A stretch of 64,000 nucleotides of DNA from Stutzerimonas stutzeri (lineage in GTDB: Bacteria; Pseudomonadota; Gammaproteobacteria; Pseudomonadales; Pseudomonadaceae): contig NZ_CP036186.1 of assembly GCF_015291885.1 (NCBI RefSeq), forward strand, positions 1,443,001 to 1,507,000. The letters run 5' to 3'. Both the position numbers and the translations under genes were made by a program. The notes below the pieces were generated by a model. It did not search any database. It was not told the DNA's origin and saw nothing but the letters and a program-made list of their open reading frames with translations. This document shows, piece by piece, positions 17,813 to 27,088 of the stretch (within the stretch, counting starts at the first letter, position 1; every line of letters starts with the position of its first letter).

Positions 17813-19483
17813 TCAGGCGGCCTGCTCCTGCGCCTCACGCAAGGCCCGGTTCATGGCGCTGAACAGCGCGCGGATGCTGGCAGTGGTGATGTTCTCGTCA
17901 ATGCCGATGCCGTGCAGAGGGCGCTCGCCGTCCAGGCGTACCTCGATGTACGCGGCGGCCTTGGCGTTGCTGCCGGCGCCGATGGAGTGCTCGTGGTAGT
18001 CCATGATCTCCAGTTTGACCGGCAACGCGGCTACCAGCGCTTCCAGCGGCCCCTTGCCGATGCCGCGCCAGTGGGCAACCTCACCATTGGTCGCGACTTC
18101 CACATCCACCGCGCTGGTGCCGTTCTCTTCCTGCAGGCGATGGCCCTTGAGCGTGTAGGGCGCGGTGGCTTGCAGGTACTCGGCTTCCAGCAGCGCATAG
18201 ATCTGCTTTGCGCTCATTTCCAGGCCGAGGCGGTCGGTTTCCTTCTGCACCACTTGGCTGAACTCGATCTGCATGCGCCGCGGCAGGCTGATGCCGTACT
18301 CCTGCTCGAGCAGGAAGGTGATGCCGCCCTTGCCGGACTGGCTGTTGACGCGAATCACGGCCTCGTAGCTGCGGCCGATGTCGGCCGGGTCGATCGGCAG
18401 ATACGGCACCTCCCAGACGCCCTCCTGATCCTGCTGGGAAAAGCCCTTGCGGATCGCATCCTGGTGCGAGCCGGAGAACGCGGTATGCACCAGATCACCG
18501 ACATAGGGATGACGTGGGTGCACCGGCAACTGGTTGCATTCCTCGACCACCTTGCGCACGGCGTCGATGTCGGAGAAGTCCAGTTGCGGGTCGACGCCCT
18601 GGGTGTACATGTTCAGCGCCACGGTGACCAGGTCGACGTTGCCGGTGCGCTCGCCGTTGCCGAACAGGCAGCCTTCGACGCGATCTGCGCCGGCCATCAG
18701 GCCCAGCTCGGTGGCGGCCACGCCGGTGCCACGGTCGTTATGGGTGTGCAGGCTCACCAGCACGCTGTCGCGGCGGTCGACATGACGGCAGAACCACTCG
18801 ATCTGGTCGGCGTAGATATTGGGTGTGGCGGCTTCGACCGTGGCCGGCAGGTTAAGGATCAGCTTCTGCTCAGGTGTCGGCTGGAACACCTCGATCACGG
18901 CGTTGCATACCTCGACCGCGAATTCCGGCTCGGTGGAGCTGAATATCTCCGGCGAGTACTCGAAACGCCAGGCGGTTTCCGGATTCTGTGCGGCCAGGCG
19001 CTTGATGATCTTTGCTGCGTTGACCGCGATGTTCACCACGCCGGCCTTGTCCTGATTGAAGACGATGCGGCGGAAGCTCGGAGCGGTGGCGTTGTAGTAG
19101 TGGACGATGGCCTGCCTGGCGCCTTTCAGCGACTCGAAGGTACGGGTGATCAAGTCTTCGCGCGCCTGGGTCAGCACCTGGATGGTGACGTCGTCGGGGA
19201 TGTGTCCGCCTTCGATCAGCTCGCGGACGAAGTCGAAGTCGGTCTGCGAAGCAGAGGGGAAGCCGACCTCGATTTCCTTGATGCCGACCTGAACCAAGGT
19301 CTTGAAGAAACGCATCTTCTTCGCGGCATCCATCGGCTCGATCAGCGACTGGTTGCCATCGCGCAGATCCGAGCTCAGCCAGATCGGTGCCTGGGTGATC
19401 GACTTGGACGGCCAGGTGCGATCCGGAATATCGATGGCCGGAAAGGCGCGGTATTTTTTCGATGGGTTCTTGAGCATGGTCAT
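17813..19483 (-). CDS. leuA: LeuA, 2-isopropylmalate synthase (long form)
   Basis: First committed enzyme of leucine biosynthesis: condenses acetyl-CoA with 2-ketoisovalerate. 556 aa. The catalytic HMGL-like TIM barrel opens with [16 protein letters not shown] and contains the metal ligands of [17 protein letters not shown] and [17 protein letters not shown]-terminal LeuA regulatory domain (from about 430) provides leucine feedback inhibition. I choose ATG 19483 (GGGGA upstream, then [18 protein letters not shown] as in other pseudomonads). The frame stays open 93 bp further upstream, but that part lacks family similarity. Monocistronic by spacing. Confidence 0.96.
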   Translation of the reverse strand: MTMLKNPSKKYRAFPAIDIPDRTWPSKSITQAPIWLSSDLRDGNQSLIEPMDAAKKMRFFKTLVQVGIKEIEVGFPSASQTDFDFVRELIEGGHIPDDVTIQVLTQAREDLITRTFESLKGARQAIVHYYNATAPSFRRIVFNQDKAGVVNIAVNAAKIIKRLAAQNPETAWRFEYSPEIFSSTEPEFAVEVCNAVIEVFQPTPEQKLILNLPATVEAATPNIYADQIEWFCRHVDRRDSVLVSLHTHNDRGTGVAATELGLMAGADRVEGCLFGNGERTGNVDLVTVALNMYTQGVDPQLDFSDIDAVRKVVEECNQLPVHPRHPYVGDLVHTAFSGSHQDAIRKGFSQQDQEGVWEVPYLPIDPADIGRSYEAVIRVNSQSGKGGITFLLEQEYGISLPRRMQIEFSQVVQKETDRLGLEMSAKQIYALLEAEYLQATAPYTLKGHRLQEENGTSAVDVEVATNGEVAHWRGIGKGPLEALVAALPVKLEIMDYHEHSIGAGSNAKAAAYIEVRLDGERPLHGIGIDENITTASIRALFSAMNRALREAQEQAA

Positions 19484-19767
19484 GGTTTTTCCCCAGGCAA
19501 TCCTTGAGCTAGCAACATGTCTGCCCACTACGAGCATTGGTTTATGGTGCAAAGCTAGTGCTTCGTGGTTATGCATTGCAAGGGTTGATAAAAAATTGAT
19601 CGTTTATTGCTGTAAGTGATGCTTATTGGTGAATAGTGCTGGTTTGGTCATGAAAATCCAAGCTTGATTGCGCGGCTCTGTTGCGGCTTCATGTCGCAGC
19701 GGCCGGGGCGAAAAGGCTGTGCGATCATCCAGCCAATCCATAGGGTCATGTCACGAAGGACACGCCA

Positions 19768-20145
19768 GTGACACGCAAACGGCTTTCGACAATGAGCATC
19801 TGGCTTGGCCTGTTCGCCATGCTGATGATTCATGTCGGCCCGTTGTACTCCGCCGTCCAGGCCGCCCAGGCCAATGCGCAGCACCATCACCATGCCGAGC
19901 ATGAGCCTGCTGCCCACGGTCATCACGGCCAGGCGCGTGCAGGCGAGCCTGCGTGGCTAGCAGCGCTCGAACTTTGCGGCTATTGCGAGTTGTTGACGGT
20001 CAACCCGCCGCTCAACCTGTCCGTCGACCTGGTGCTGCCGCGCCACACGCCGGCCTACTTCCATCCACTTCCCGAACAGCCGCAGGCTCCTGCGTCTCGC
20101 CGCAGCAGCGGCCACCCCCGCGCTCCACCGCATCTCCACTGCTGA
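19768..20145 (+). CDS. DUF2946 family small exported protein, copper-linked
   Basis: 125-aa protein starting at GTG with GAAGGA eight bases upstream. An N-terminal hydrophobic segment (IWLGLFAMLMIHVGPLYSA) looks like a signal or anchor. A His-rich stretch follows (AQHHHHAEHEPAAHGHHGQA), then LCGYCELL with a CxxC pair, features of the DUF2946 family often found beside copper transport genes. It directly precedes the OprC-type receptor. A periplasmic copper-binding role is inferred from the His cluster and context, not proven. Confidence 0.8.
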   Translation: MTRKRLSTMSIWLGLFAMLMIHVGPLYSAVQAAQANAQHHHHAEHEPAAHGHHGQARAGEPAWLAALELCGYCELLTVNPPLNLSVDLVLPRHTPAYFHPLPEQPQAPASRRSSGHPRAPPHLHC

Positions 20146-20198
20146 CCGTAATCGGCCGCCTCGTTGCGGCCTAATCACATGCAGAAGTGGAAGTTCTT

Positions 20199-22382
20199 AT
20201 GTCCAGCATTACTCATGGCTGTACGGCGCCTGCGCGCCTGTCTGAGCGTTTTTCGATTCAACCGTCCCGTCTGCGTTGGCAGTTCGCCCATGCCGCACTC
20301 CTGGCGCTGCTCGCCGGTGGCGCGCTGGCGGCCGAGCATGATCATGCCGCCCACGGCGAGCAGGCCGACAGCGTCGAACTGGCGCCGATGGTCGTTACCG
20401 GTGTCAGCCAGCAGTCGCCACTCACCGTTGTTACCGACCCGAAGATTCCCCGCCAGCCGATGCCGGCCAGTGACGGCGCGGACTATCTGAAGACCATCCC
20501 CGGCTTCTCCGCCGTGCGCAACGGCGGGGTGAACGGCGATCCGGTATTCCGCGGCATGTTCGGCTCGCGCCTCAAGCTGCTCTCCAACGGCGGCGAGATG
20601 CTCGGCGCCTGTCCGAACCGCATGGATTCGCCCAGTTCCTATATCAGCCCGGATACGTTCGACAAGCTGACCGTCATCAAGGGGCCGCAGACCGTGCTCT
20701 GGGGGCCCGGTGCGTCGGCAGCCACAGTGCTGTTCGAGCGTGAGCCTGAGCAGCTCAGTGAGCCCGACTACCGCATCAACGGCAGCCTGCTGACCGGCTC
20801 CAACGGGCGCTTCGACCGCAACCTGGATGCCGCGGCGGGCAACGCCCAGGGCTACGCGCGGCTGATGGCCAACAGCTCTCAGGCCGACGATTACGACGAC
20901 GGCAATGGCGACACCATGCCGTCGCGCTACGACAAGTGGAACACCGATGTCGCCCTGGGCTGGACGCCGGATGCGGACACGCTCGTCGAACTGACCGCAG
21001 GTCGCGGCGATGGCTATGCGCGTTACGCAGGGCGCGGCATGGACGGCAGCCAGTTCCAGCGCGAAAGCCTCGGCCTGCGTTTCGAGAAGACCGACATCGG
21101 AGAGACCTTCTATGGCCTCGAGGCGCAGGTCTACTACAACTACGCCGACCACATCATGGATAACTACAGCCTGCGCAGTCCGGGCGGGATGATGCCGGAC
21201 CCGACGCTTTCGCGGGTCGATCGTCGTACCCTTGGCGGGCGGCTGGTTGGCACCTGGCAGTGGACCGATGTCGAACTCAAGGCCGGCGTCGACGCGCAGC
21301 GCAGCGAGCATCGGAAACTTATGAATCCATCGCTTGCTGTGAATCTACCGGTCGCTGCCGCGGGAAGCGACGCGCTGCCCTGGATACCAGACGCGATGTT
21401 GCATAGCTACGGCGTGTTTGGCGAGCTGAGCTGGCAGCTCAGCGAGCGCGAGAAGCTGATCAGCGGCCTGCGCCTGGACCTGCACGAAGCTGAAGATCAG
21501 CGCCGTTTGTTCAACAGCCACAACGCTTCCACTATGAAGAAGGAGGATTGGGACAACCCCACCGCCGGCGATACCCGCCGCGACACGCTCTATAGCGGCT
21601 TCGTGCGCTACGAGGAAGAACTCACCAGCCTGCCGGCGACCTGGTATGTCGGCCTCGGCCATGCCGAACGCTTCCCCGACTACTGGGAGCTGTTCGTCTC
21701 CAACCCGGGGCCGGTGGGCACTGTGCAACCCTTCGACTCGGTGCGGCCGGAGAAGACCACGCAGCTGGACGTCGGCCTGCAATACGCCAAGGGGCCGCTG
21801 GAGGCCTGGGTTTCAGCCTATGCCGGGCTGGTGGAAGACTACATCCTGTTCAGCTACGTACCTGGCGTGATGCCCGGCATGCTCCGCGCCGAGGTCAGCA
21901 ACGTCGACGCGACCATCGCCGGTGCCGAGATGGGCGCCAGCTACCGCTTCAGCAGCAACTGGAAGGGGGATGCGAGCCTGGCCTATGCCTGGGGCGAGAA
22001 CCGCAGCGACGATCGCGCGCTACCGCAGATCCCGCCGCTGGAAGGGCGCCTGGGTCTGACCTACGAGCGAGACAACTGGAGCACCAGCGGTCTCTGGCGC
22101 GTGGTTGCCTCGCAGGGAAGGGTCGCAGAGAACCAGGGCACGGTGGTCGGCAAGGACTTCGACGAGAGCGCCGGCTTCGGCGTGCTGGCGGTCAACGGCG
22201 CCTACCGGCTCAACAAGAACTTCAAGCTCAGTGCGGGCGTCGACAACCTGCTGGACAAGGCCTACAGCGAGCATCTCAATCTAGCCGGCAGTGCGGGCTT
22301 CGCCGATTACGGCCTTGAGCCCACCAGCCGAGTCAACGAACCGGGCCGCACCTACTGGGCGCGGGTCGACATGAGCTTCTAA
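20199..22382 (+). CDS. oprC: TonB-dependent copper receptor (OprC/NosA-like)
   Basis: Outer-membrane channel of 727 aa for copper. After a signal peptide ending ALAAEHDHAAHG come a TonB box-like segment (PMVVTG), a plug domain (YLKTIPGFSAVRNGGVNGDP) and a 22-strand barrel ending in an aromatic residue (VDMSF). The copper site of P. aeruginosa OprC (C143, M147, H323, M325) is matched at the same spacing: C138 and M142 in GACPNRMD, H318 and M320 in DHIMD. NosA of P. stutzeri, needed for nitrous oxide reductase copper supply, is the same family. ATG 20199 is preceded by GTGGAAG. Probably co-transcribed with the DUF2946 gene. Confidence 0.9.
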   Translation: MSSITHGCTAPARLSERFSIQPSRLRWQFAHAALLALLAGGALAAEHDHAAHGEQADSVELAPMVVTGVSQQSPLTVVTDPKIPRQPMPASDGADYLKTIPGFSAVRNGGVNGDPVFRGMFGSRLKLLSNGGEMLGACPNRMDSPSSYISPDTFDKLTVIKGPQTVLWGPGASAATVLFEREPEQLSEPDYRINGSLLTGSNGRFDRNLDAAAGNAQGYARLMANSSQADDYDDGNGDTMPSRYDKWNTDVALGWTPDADTLVELTAGRGDGYARYAGRGMDGSQFQRESLGLRFEKTDIGETFYGLEAQVYYNYADHIMDNYSLRSPGGMMPDPTLSRVDRRTLGGRLVGTWQWTDVELKAGVDAQRSEHRKLMNPSLAVNLPVAAAGSDALPWIPDAMLHSYGVFGELSWQLSEREKLISGLRLDLHEAEDQRRLFNSHNASTMKKEDWDNPTAGDTRRDTLYSGFVRYEEELTSLPATWYVGLGHAERFPDYWELFVSNPGPVGTVQPFDSVRPEKTTQLDVGLQYAKGPLEAWVSAYAGLVEDYILFSYVPGVMPGMLRAEVSNVDATIAGAEMGASYRFSSNWKGDASLAYAWGENRSDDRALPQIPPLEGRLGLTYERDNWSTSGLWRVVASQGRVAENQGTVVGKDFDESAGFGVLAVNGAYRLNKNFKLSAGVDNLLDKAYSEHLNLAGSAGFADYGLEPTSRVNEPGRTYWARVDMSF

Positions 22383-22400
22383 CGAGACAACGGCGATAAA

Positions 22401-22423
22401 GGAGCGAGGGTTCGCCTCGCTCC
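22401..22423 (-). terminator. Hairpin terminator between oprC and the MscS-type gene
   Basis: GGAGCGAGG (22401-22409) and CCTCGCTCC (22415-22423) pair perfectly around 5 bases. Reading on the minus strand the stem is followed by TTTATCGCC, so it best serves the mechanosensitive channel gene; on the plus strand it may also stall oprC transcripts. Confidence 0.55.
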
Positions 22424-22426
22424 GGA

Positions 22427-22547
22427 CGTAGGTTGGCGCTGAGGCGCGGGGCGCGATGGTGCCACCGGCGGCGCTGGCGTCAGGGATGACGCAATGGGCA
22501 GTGCCCAAGGTGATGCCAGACGCTTCGTGCCTCAGCGCCAACCTACG
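22427..22547. repeat. 121-bp intergenic element bounded by 19-bp perfect inverted repeats
   Basis: CGTAGGTTGGCGCTGAGGC at 22427-22445 is repeated inverted and without mismatch at 22529-22547. The core also contains smaller palindromic pieces such as GGGCAGTGCCC. The CGTAGGTTGG edge is the kind of sequence seen in widely dispersed intergenic palindromes of gammaproteobacteria (established only from memory). No coding potential. It ends 2 bp before the stop codon of the minus-strand channel gene. Confidence 0.75.
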
Positions 22548-22548
22548 A

Positions 22549-23838
22549 TTAGCTTTTCTCCCCGGTCGGGTGCTCATCCGGCTGCTGCAGCGCGGCATTA
22601 CCGCGCGGTATCAGTGAATCACGCCAGTCCCGCATATCCCCACCGCTCGGGTGCTGGAATACCCGCAGGCCGAACTCGGGCAGGATCGCCAGCAAATGGT
22701 CGAAGATGTCCGACTGGATCGCTTCGTACTGTGTCCAGGCCACCGTGTTGGTGAAGCAGTAGATCTCCAGCGGCAGGCCATCGGCGGTCGGGCTCAGCTG
22801 GCGCACCATCAGCGTCATGTTCTGATGCACGCCAGGATGGGCGCGCAGGTAGCGTTCGACATAGGCGCGAAACGTCCCCAGATTGGTGACCCTGCGGGTG
22901 TTGACCGGGTCCTGCCCGCGCTCGGCGAGCTTGGCGTTCCACTCGTCGATCTCCTTGCGCTTATTGACCAGGTAGTCCTCCAGCAGGCTGAAGCGGTAAA
23001 GCCGCTTGCGCTCTTCGGCGTCGAGAAAATGCACGCTCTGCTGATCCAGATACAGGCTGCGCTTGATGCGCCGACCGCCACTTTCCTGCATGCCGCGCCA
23101 GTTCTTGAACGAGTCGGAAATGAAGCGTTTGGTCGGGATGCTGGTGATGGTCTTGTCCCAGTTCTGCACCTTGACCGTATGCAGGGCGATGTCGATCACG
23201 TCGCCGTCGGCGTTGAGCTGCGGCATCTCCACCCAGTCGCCGACGCGGATCAGGTCGTTGGAGGTGATCTGCACGCTGGCCACCAGCGACAGCAGGGTGT
23301 CCTGGAAGATCAGCATCAATACCGCTGCCATGGCACCCAGGCCGGACAGCAGGATCAGTGGCGATCGATCGATCAGCGTGGCGATGATCAGGATCGTCGC
23401 GATGGCGTAGATGACGATCTTCACCACCTGCAGATAGCCCTTGATCGGGTGCAGGCGGGCGTCCGGTCGGCGCTGGTAGACCACGTTGATGATGTCGAGC
23501 ACCGCGCCGAGGGCCAGTGCGATGGTCAGTACGATGAAGCCGCCGCAGACATTCTGCACCACGGTCACCGCAGCGTCCGGCAGGCCGGGAACCGTCCTTA
23601 CGCCGATCGACAGCACCAGTGCCGGGACGATGTTCGACAGCCGCTTGATGACGCCGAAATCCTGCAGTTCGCCATCGCGCGTGTGCCGTAACAGGCGGTA
23701 GAGGCCGCGCACCAGGATGCGTTTGACGATCCAGTTGGATAGCCAGGCGGCGAAGATCAGCGTGGCGCTGGCAAGTAGGGTCTGCAGTTCGGCATGGGCT
23801 CTGAGCCAGTCCAGCCAGGTGGCCAGATCGTCAGACAT
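22549..23838 (-). CDS. MscS-family mechanosensitive channel (YbdG/MscM-like)
   Basis: 429-aa inner-membrane protein releasing solutes on membrane tension. About five hydrophobic segments lie in the first 170 residues, followed by the MscS pore-lining/beta domain signature (GLGAMAAVLMLIFQDTLLSLVASVQI, then DLIRVGDWVEMPQLNADGDVIDI). The long C-terminal cytoplasmic part with an insertion (EERKRLYRFSLLEDYLVNKRKE) matches the YbdG subgroup. Start at ATG 23838 with GGAGAAAC upstream. Confidence 0.88.
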   Translation of the reverse strand: MSDDLATWLDWLRAHAELQTLLASATLIFAAWLSNWIVKRILVRGLYRLLRHTRDGELQDFGVIKRLSNIVPALVLSIGVRTVPGLPDAAVTVVQNVCGGFIVLTIALALGAVLDIINVVYQRRPDARLHPIKGYLQVVKIVIYAIATILIIATLIDRSPLILLSGLGAMAAVLMLIFQDTLLSLVASVQITSNDLIRVGDWVEMPQLNADGDVIDIALHTVKVQNWDKTITSIPTKRFISDSFKNWRGMQESGGRRIKRSLYLDQQSVHFLDAEERKRLYRFSLLEDYLVNKRKEIDEWNAKLAERGQDPVNTRRVTNLGTFRAYVERYLRAHPGVHQNMTLMVRQLSPTADGLPLEIYCFTNTVAWTQYEAIQSDIFDHLLAILPEFGLRVFQHPSGGDMRDWRDSLIPRGNAALQQPDEHPTGEKS

Positions 23839-23907
23839 GTGTTTCTCCATCGAAGGGTGGGCGGGCGGCCCCAGCGGTGTGCCCGGGCTGCGATTGGCGG
23901 CGCTGGT

Positions 23908-24450
23908 TTAACGGATGAGCTCGCGGCTGATCGTCTTGAACAACTCGGTGCCGGCGCGCTCCATCCACTCGAAGGCAACCATCTCGCGCGAGACGATCTG
24001 CGCGCCGGCCTGGCGCATGCGCTGCAGTGCCAGCGCCTTGTCGCTGGCGCGCCGCGAGCTGACGGCTTCCTCGACGACGAACACTTCGTTGCCGCGGTCG
24101 AGCAGGTCGAGCACCGTTTGCAGCACGCAGACGTGAGTCTCGCAGCCGCAGATGACGAACTGGCGGCGTTCGCCACCGGGGCGCTTGAACAGCTCGCCGT
24201 CGCCAGCGGCGGAGAAGTCCAGCTTCTCGAGGATCGCGGTGGCCTCCACGCCGTCGCGCAGGGTGGCGACGGTTGGGCCGAGGCCCTTGCTGTACTGCTC
24301 GGTCAGCAGCACCGGCACACCGACCCGTTGCGCCACCTGCTGCAGCCAGGCGGTGTGCTCGGCCATGGTTTCATTGTCGAGGATGACCGGGAACAGGCGT
24401 TCCTGGATGTCGATGATCAGCAGGGTGGAGTCCGTCGCTTTGATGCGCAT
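23908..24450 (-). CDS. Isochorismatase-family cysteine hydrolase
   Basis: 180-aa hydrolase with the nicotinamidase-like triad: Asp14 (LLIIDIQERL), Lys in AILEKLDFSA and Cys in CGCETHVCVLQT. The cis-peptide motif before the Cys is normal. Close to YcaC-type proteins whose natural substrate is unsettled, so no specific reaction is assigned. ATG 24450 has AGGAA upstream. Its upstream neighbour on the same strand, the M23 peptidase gene, ends at 24474, so the two may share a transcript. Confidence 0.85.
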   Translation of the reverse strand: MRIKATDSTLLIIDIQERLFPVILDNETMAEHTAWLQQVAQRVGVPVLLTEQYSKGLGPTVATLRDGVEATAILEKLDFSAAGDGELFKRPGGERRQFVICGCETHVCVLQTVLDLLDRGNEVFVVEEAVSSRRASDKALALQRMRQAGAQIVSREMVAFEWMERAGTELFKTISRELIR

Positions 24451-24473
24451 CGCTGTCGTTCCTCTTGATGTGT

Positions 24474-25298
24474 TCAAGGCTTGTACGCGCCGATGAAGAT
24501 GGCCGGGTCGACTCGCGCGTCGTTAAGGCTTACGTTCCAGTGCAAGTGGGGGCCAGTGGCACGCCCGGTTGCCCCGACTTTGCCGAGCACCTGACCCCGT
24601 GCCAGCTGGTCGCCGACTTTCACACCGATCTCGGAAAGATGGCAGAACATGCTGATCAACCCCTGGCCATGGTCGACGAAGACTGTCTTGCCGTTGAAGA
24701 AATAGTCGCCGGTCAGTATGACCTTGCCCGCTGCCGGTGCCTTGATCGGAGTGCCGGTCTTTGCGGCGAAATCCAGGCCCGAGTGCGGGTTACGTTCCTC
24801 GCCGTTGAAGAAGCGGCGCAGGCCGAACGGCGACGACAGCGGGCCGTCCACCGGGCGATCGAACAACAGATTGCTTGGCTGGTTGGCGCTGAACTGGCGG
24901 TAGGCGCGGTTCTGTTCGTCCAGCTCACGCTCGATGCGCTTGAGGTCTGCCGGGTTCGGATTGACTTGGCGCTGATTCTTCAGGGTGATGTGCTGCGCAC
25001 GGTACTCGCGGCTTTCGACCTGGAAGGTCTGGGGACGGCCGTCGACCTCCAGTTGTTGCTGGCCCGGCTTCGCCGACAGCGGGATACCGACGATAGTGAT
25101 CCAGCGCTTGCCATCCTCGCGCACCACCAGTGTTGGCTTGCCCTGGTAGTGCGTCTGTGGCGCGGTAGGGCCATCGCCTACTTCGATTACGGCAACGCCA
25201 CCGGGCACGGGTTTGTTGAGCAGGCGGGTGATGAAGCCTTCGGCATGGGCGGGCAGGGCAAACGCGAGGCAGAGCAGCAGGGCGAGGAAACGTGACAT
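24474..25298 (-). CDS. Secreted M23-family (LytM) metallopeptidase
   Basis: 274-aa periplasmic protein with signal peptide FLALLLCLAFALPAHA. The N-terminal half is a beta domain (about 25-125); the LytM/peptidase_M23 domain follows from about 150. Zinc and catalytic residues are visible in NPHSGLDFAAKTGTP and GRATGPHLHWNV. Such proteins cut or activate cutting of peptidoglycan peptide crosslinks. Start ATG 25298 immediately precedes the signal peptide; a longer frame upstream has no signal. Whether it is an active endopeptidase or an amidase activator is not decidable here, although all ligands appear intact. Confidence 0.88.
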   Translation of the reverse strand: MSRFLALLLCLAFALPAHAEGFITRLLNKPVPGGVAVIEVGDGPTAPQTHYQGKPTLVVREDGKRWITIVGIPLSAKPGQQQLEVDGRPQTFQVESREYRAQHITLKNQRQVNPNPADLKRIERELDEQNRAYRQFSANQPSNLLFDRPVDGPLSSPFGLRRFFNGEERNPHSGLDFAAKTGTPIKAPAAGKVILTGDYFFNGKTVFVDHGQGLISMFCHLSEIGVKVGDQLARGQVLGKVGATGRATGPHLHWNVSLNDARVDPAIFIGAYKP

Positions 25299-25354
25299 GG
25301 ATGGATCCGCTAATAGAAACGGCCCATCCTCGCGTAAACATCGGCAGAGAGAAA

Positions 25355-25383
25355 GAGGCAGGTCAGTGGTGCCGGCCTGCCTC
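25355..25383 (-). terminator. Terminator-like hairpin downstream of xseA
   Basis: GAGGCAGG (25355-25362) pairs with CCTGCCTC (25376-25383). On the minus strand the stem is followed by TTTCTCTCTG. It lies about 200 bp after the xseA stop and just before the M23 peptidase start, so it could end xseA transcripts. Confidence 0.45.
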
Positions 25384-25457
25384 GTTGCGCGGCGGGCGTC
25401 GATGTCGCCTCTTGCAGGTCGGCGTGCCGACCGTCGTGGGTAGCCTTTGAACTCAGA

Positions 25458-25570
25458 TAGTTGGGCGCATCTCAGTTGTCTCGTGGGCGGCACGCCCTCG
25501 CGGCGAAGCTTTCGGGCTGCAATAGATGGGGGGCACTACGTGCAGGCTTATTGCTCCACACGCCCAACTA
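25458..25570. repeat. 113-bp intergenic element with 10-bp terminal inverted repeats
   Basis: TAGTTGGGCG at 25458-25467 and CGCCCAACTA at 25561-25570 are exact inverted copies. A smaller palindrome GGTCGGCGTGCCGACC lies just upstream at 25417-25432. Size and the GTTGG-type edge recall the 22427-22547 element, although the interiors are not alike. Located between xseA and the M23 peptidase gene; no gene inside. Confidence 0.55.
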
Positions 25571-25581
25571 CAGCGCCCGCT

Positions 25582-26958
25582 TTACAGCAGCGGCAGTGTG
25601 ATCGGCTCCAGATGATTGTCTTCCACCCTGACCTCCAGTTCCCCTTCACCGAGCCTGGCTTTCAGCCGCTGGCCAGGCTGGGTCTGGCTGGCGTTGCGGA
25701 TCGCCTGGCCGCGATCGTCGAGCAGAATACTGTAGCCGCGGCTGAGCGTGGCCAGCGGACTCACCACGTTTAGTGTCTGGGCGAGGCCTTGCAGGTGCTG
25801 GCGTCGCCCCTTCAGGTTGGCCTGCATTGCCCGTGGCAGGCGCGAGGACAGATGCTCGAGGCGCTGACGCAGCAGGTTGAGGGTACGCCCCGGATGTTGC
25901 GCGGCGAGTCGGGTTTCCAGGCGGGCCAGACGCTCCTGCCCGCTGCACAGGCGTCGGTCGACGGCACGCAGCAGGCGCTGCTCGAGGTCGTCGATACGCT
26001 GGGCCTGCTGTTGTAGGCGTTCGCCGGGGTGGCGCAGGCGGCGAGTCAGACTTTCCAGGCGCATGGCGTCACGGTGCAGGCGGTCGCGTATGCGCAATAC
26101 CAGGCGCTGTTGCAGCCCGCTCAGCCGGTGTTGCAGGTCGGCGCTGCTCGGTGCCAGCAGTTCGGCGGCAGCCGAAGGCGTCGGCGCGCGAACGTCCGCG
26201 ACGAAGTCGGCGATCGAGACATCGGTTTCGTGGCCCACGGCGCTGACAATCGGCGTGACACAGGCATCCACCGCGCGCGCCACCGCTTCTTCGTTGAAGC
26301 ACCATAGGTCCTCCAGCGAACCGCCGCCGCGGGCCAGAATCAGCGCATCGAAGCCCTGGGCATCGGCCAGCTGCAGTGCGCGGACGATCTGTCCGGTGGC
26401 TTCGCGACCTTGCACGGCGGTGGGGATCAGCGTCAGCTCGACTTGAGGTGCGCGGCGCTTGAACACCGAAATGATGTCGCGAATGACCGCGCCGGTCGGC
26501 GAGCTGACGATGCCGATGCGCCGCGGGTGGGCGGGCAGGGCAGCCTTGCGTTCGGCAGCGAACAGGCCTTCGGCGCTGAGCTTTTCCTTCAGTGCCTCGA
26601 AGGCCAGGCGCAAAGCGCCGTCGCCGGCCGGCTCCAGCGTGTCGAGAATCAGCTGGTAGTCGCCGCGTCCCTCGAACAGCGAAACCTTGCCGCGTACCCG
26701 CACCGCCAGGCCGTCGCGCAGTGCCTGGCGAACCCGCGCCGCGTTCTGCCGGAACAGCGCACAGCGCACCTGGGCGTTCTTGTCCTTGAGGGTGAAATAG
26801 ATGTGGCCGGAAGCCGGGCGGGCGAGGTTGGAAATCTCGCCTTCGACCCAGACCTGGGCGAACACGTCCTCGAGCAACAGGCGGGCGCGACCGTTGAGCT
26901 GACTGACGGTCAGCACTTCGCGATCGAGATTCAGACGCTGGAAGGGATCTTTGAGCAT
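25582..26958 (-). CDS. xseA: XseA, exodeoxyribonuclease VII large subunit
   Basis: Large subunit of 458 aa of the ssDNA-specific exonuclease VII. The N-terminal OB-fold (LTVSQLNGRARLLLEDVFAQVWVEGEISNLARPASGHIYFTLKD region) precedes the catalytic domain with RIGIVSSPTGAVIRDI, LARGGGSLEDLWCFN and SAVGHETDVSIADFVAD. A long coiled-coil arm follows (about 290-400), then the C-terminal repeat LSRGYSIL. Length normal. The small subunit xseB is not in the window, as is usual. Confidence 0.95.
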   Translation of the reverse strand: MLKDPFQRLNLDREVLTVSQLNGRARLLLEDVFAQVWVEGEISNLARPASGHIYFTLKDKNAQVRCALFRQNAARVRQALRDGLAVRVRGKVSLFEGRGDYQLILDTLEPAGDGALRLAFEALKEKLSAEGLFAAERKAALPAHPRRIGIVSSPTGAVIRDIISVFKRRAPQVELTLIPTAVQGREATGQIVRALQLADAQGFDALILARGGGSLEDLWCFNEEAVARAVDACVTPIVSAVGHETDVSIADFVADVRAPTPSAAAELLAPSSADLQHRLSGLQQRLVLRIRDRLHRDAMRLESLTRRLRHPGERLQQQAQRIDDLEQRLLRAVDRRLCSGQERLARLETRLAAQHPGRTLNLLRQRLEHLSSRLPRAMQANLKGRRQHLQGLAQTLNVVSPLATLSRGYSILLDDRGQAIRNASQTQPGQRLKARLGEGELEVRVEDNHLEPITLPLL

Positions 26959-27088
26959 GGCGGCGATGATAAGCCGGGCGCGGCCAGGCGGAAACCGAAT
27001 CTGCTTCGCCTCCGTCCAGCGGGCCTTGACCGGCCAACGGGTGGCGCTAAGCTGCGCGGCCTTTCTTCATCTCCCGTTCCGAGCCGCC

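Noticed and set aside
17768..19507. 579-codon plus-strand frame opposite leuA
   Set aside because: Shadow of leuA; leuA has all catalytic motifs and a ribosome-binding site, the opposite frame has none.
19484..19576. In-frame N-terminal extension of leuA, or a leucine leader peptide
   Set aside because: The extension has no similarity to LeuA N-termini, is not leucine-rich and I see no attenuator hairpins with a T-run before leuA.
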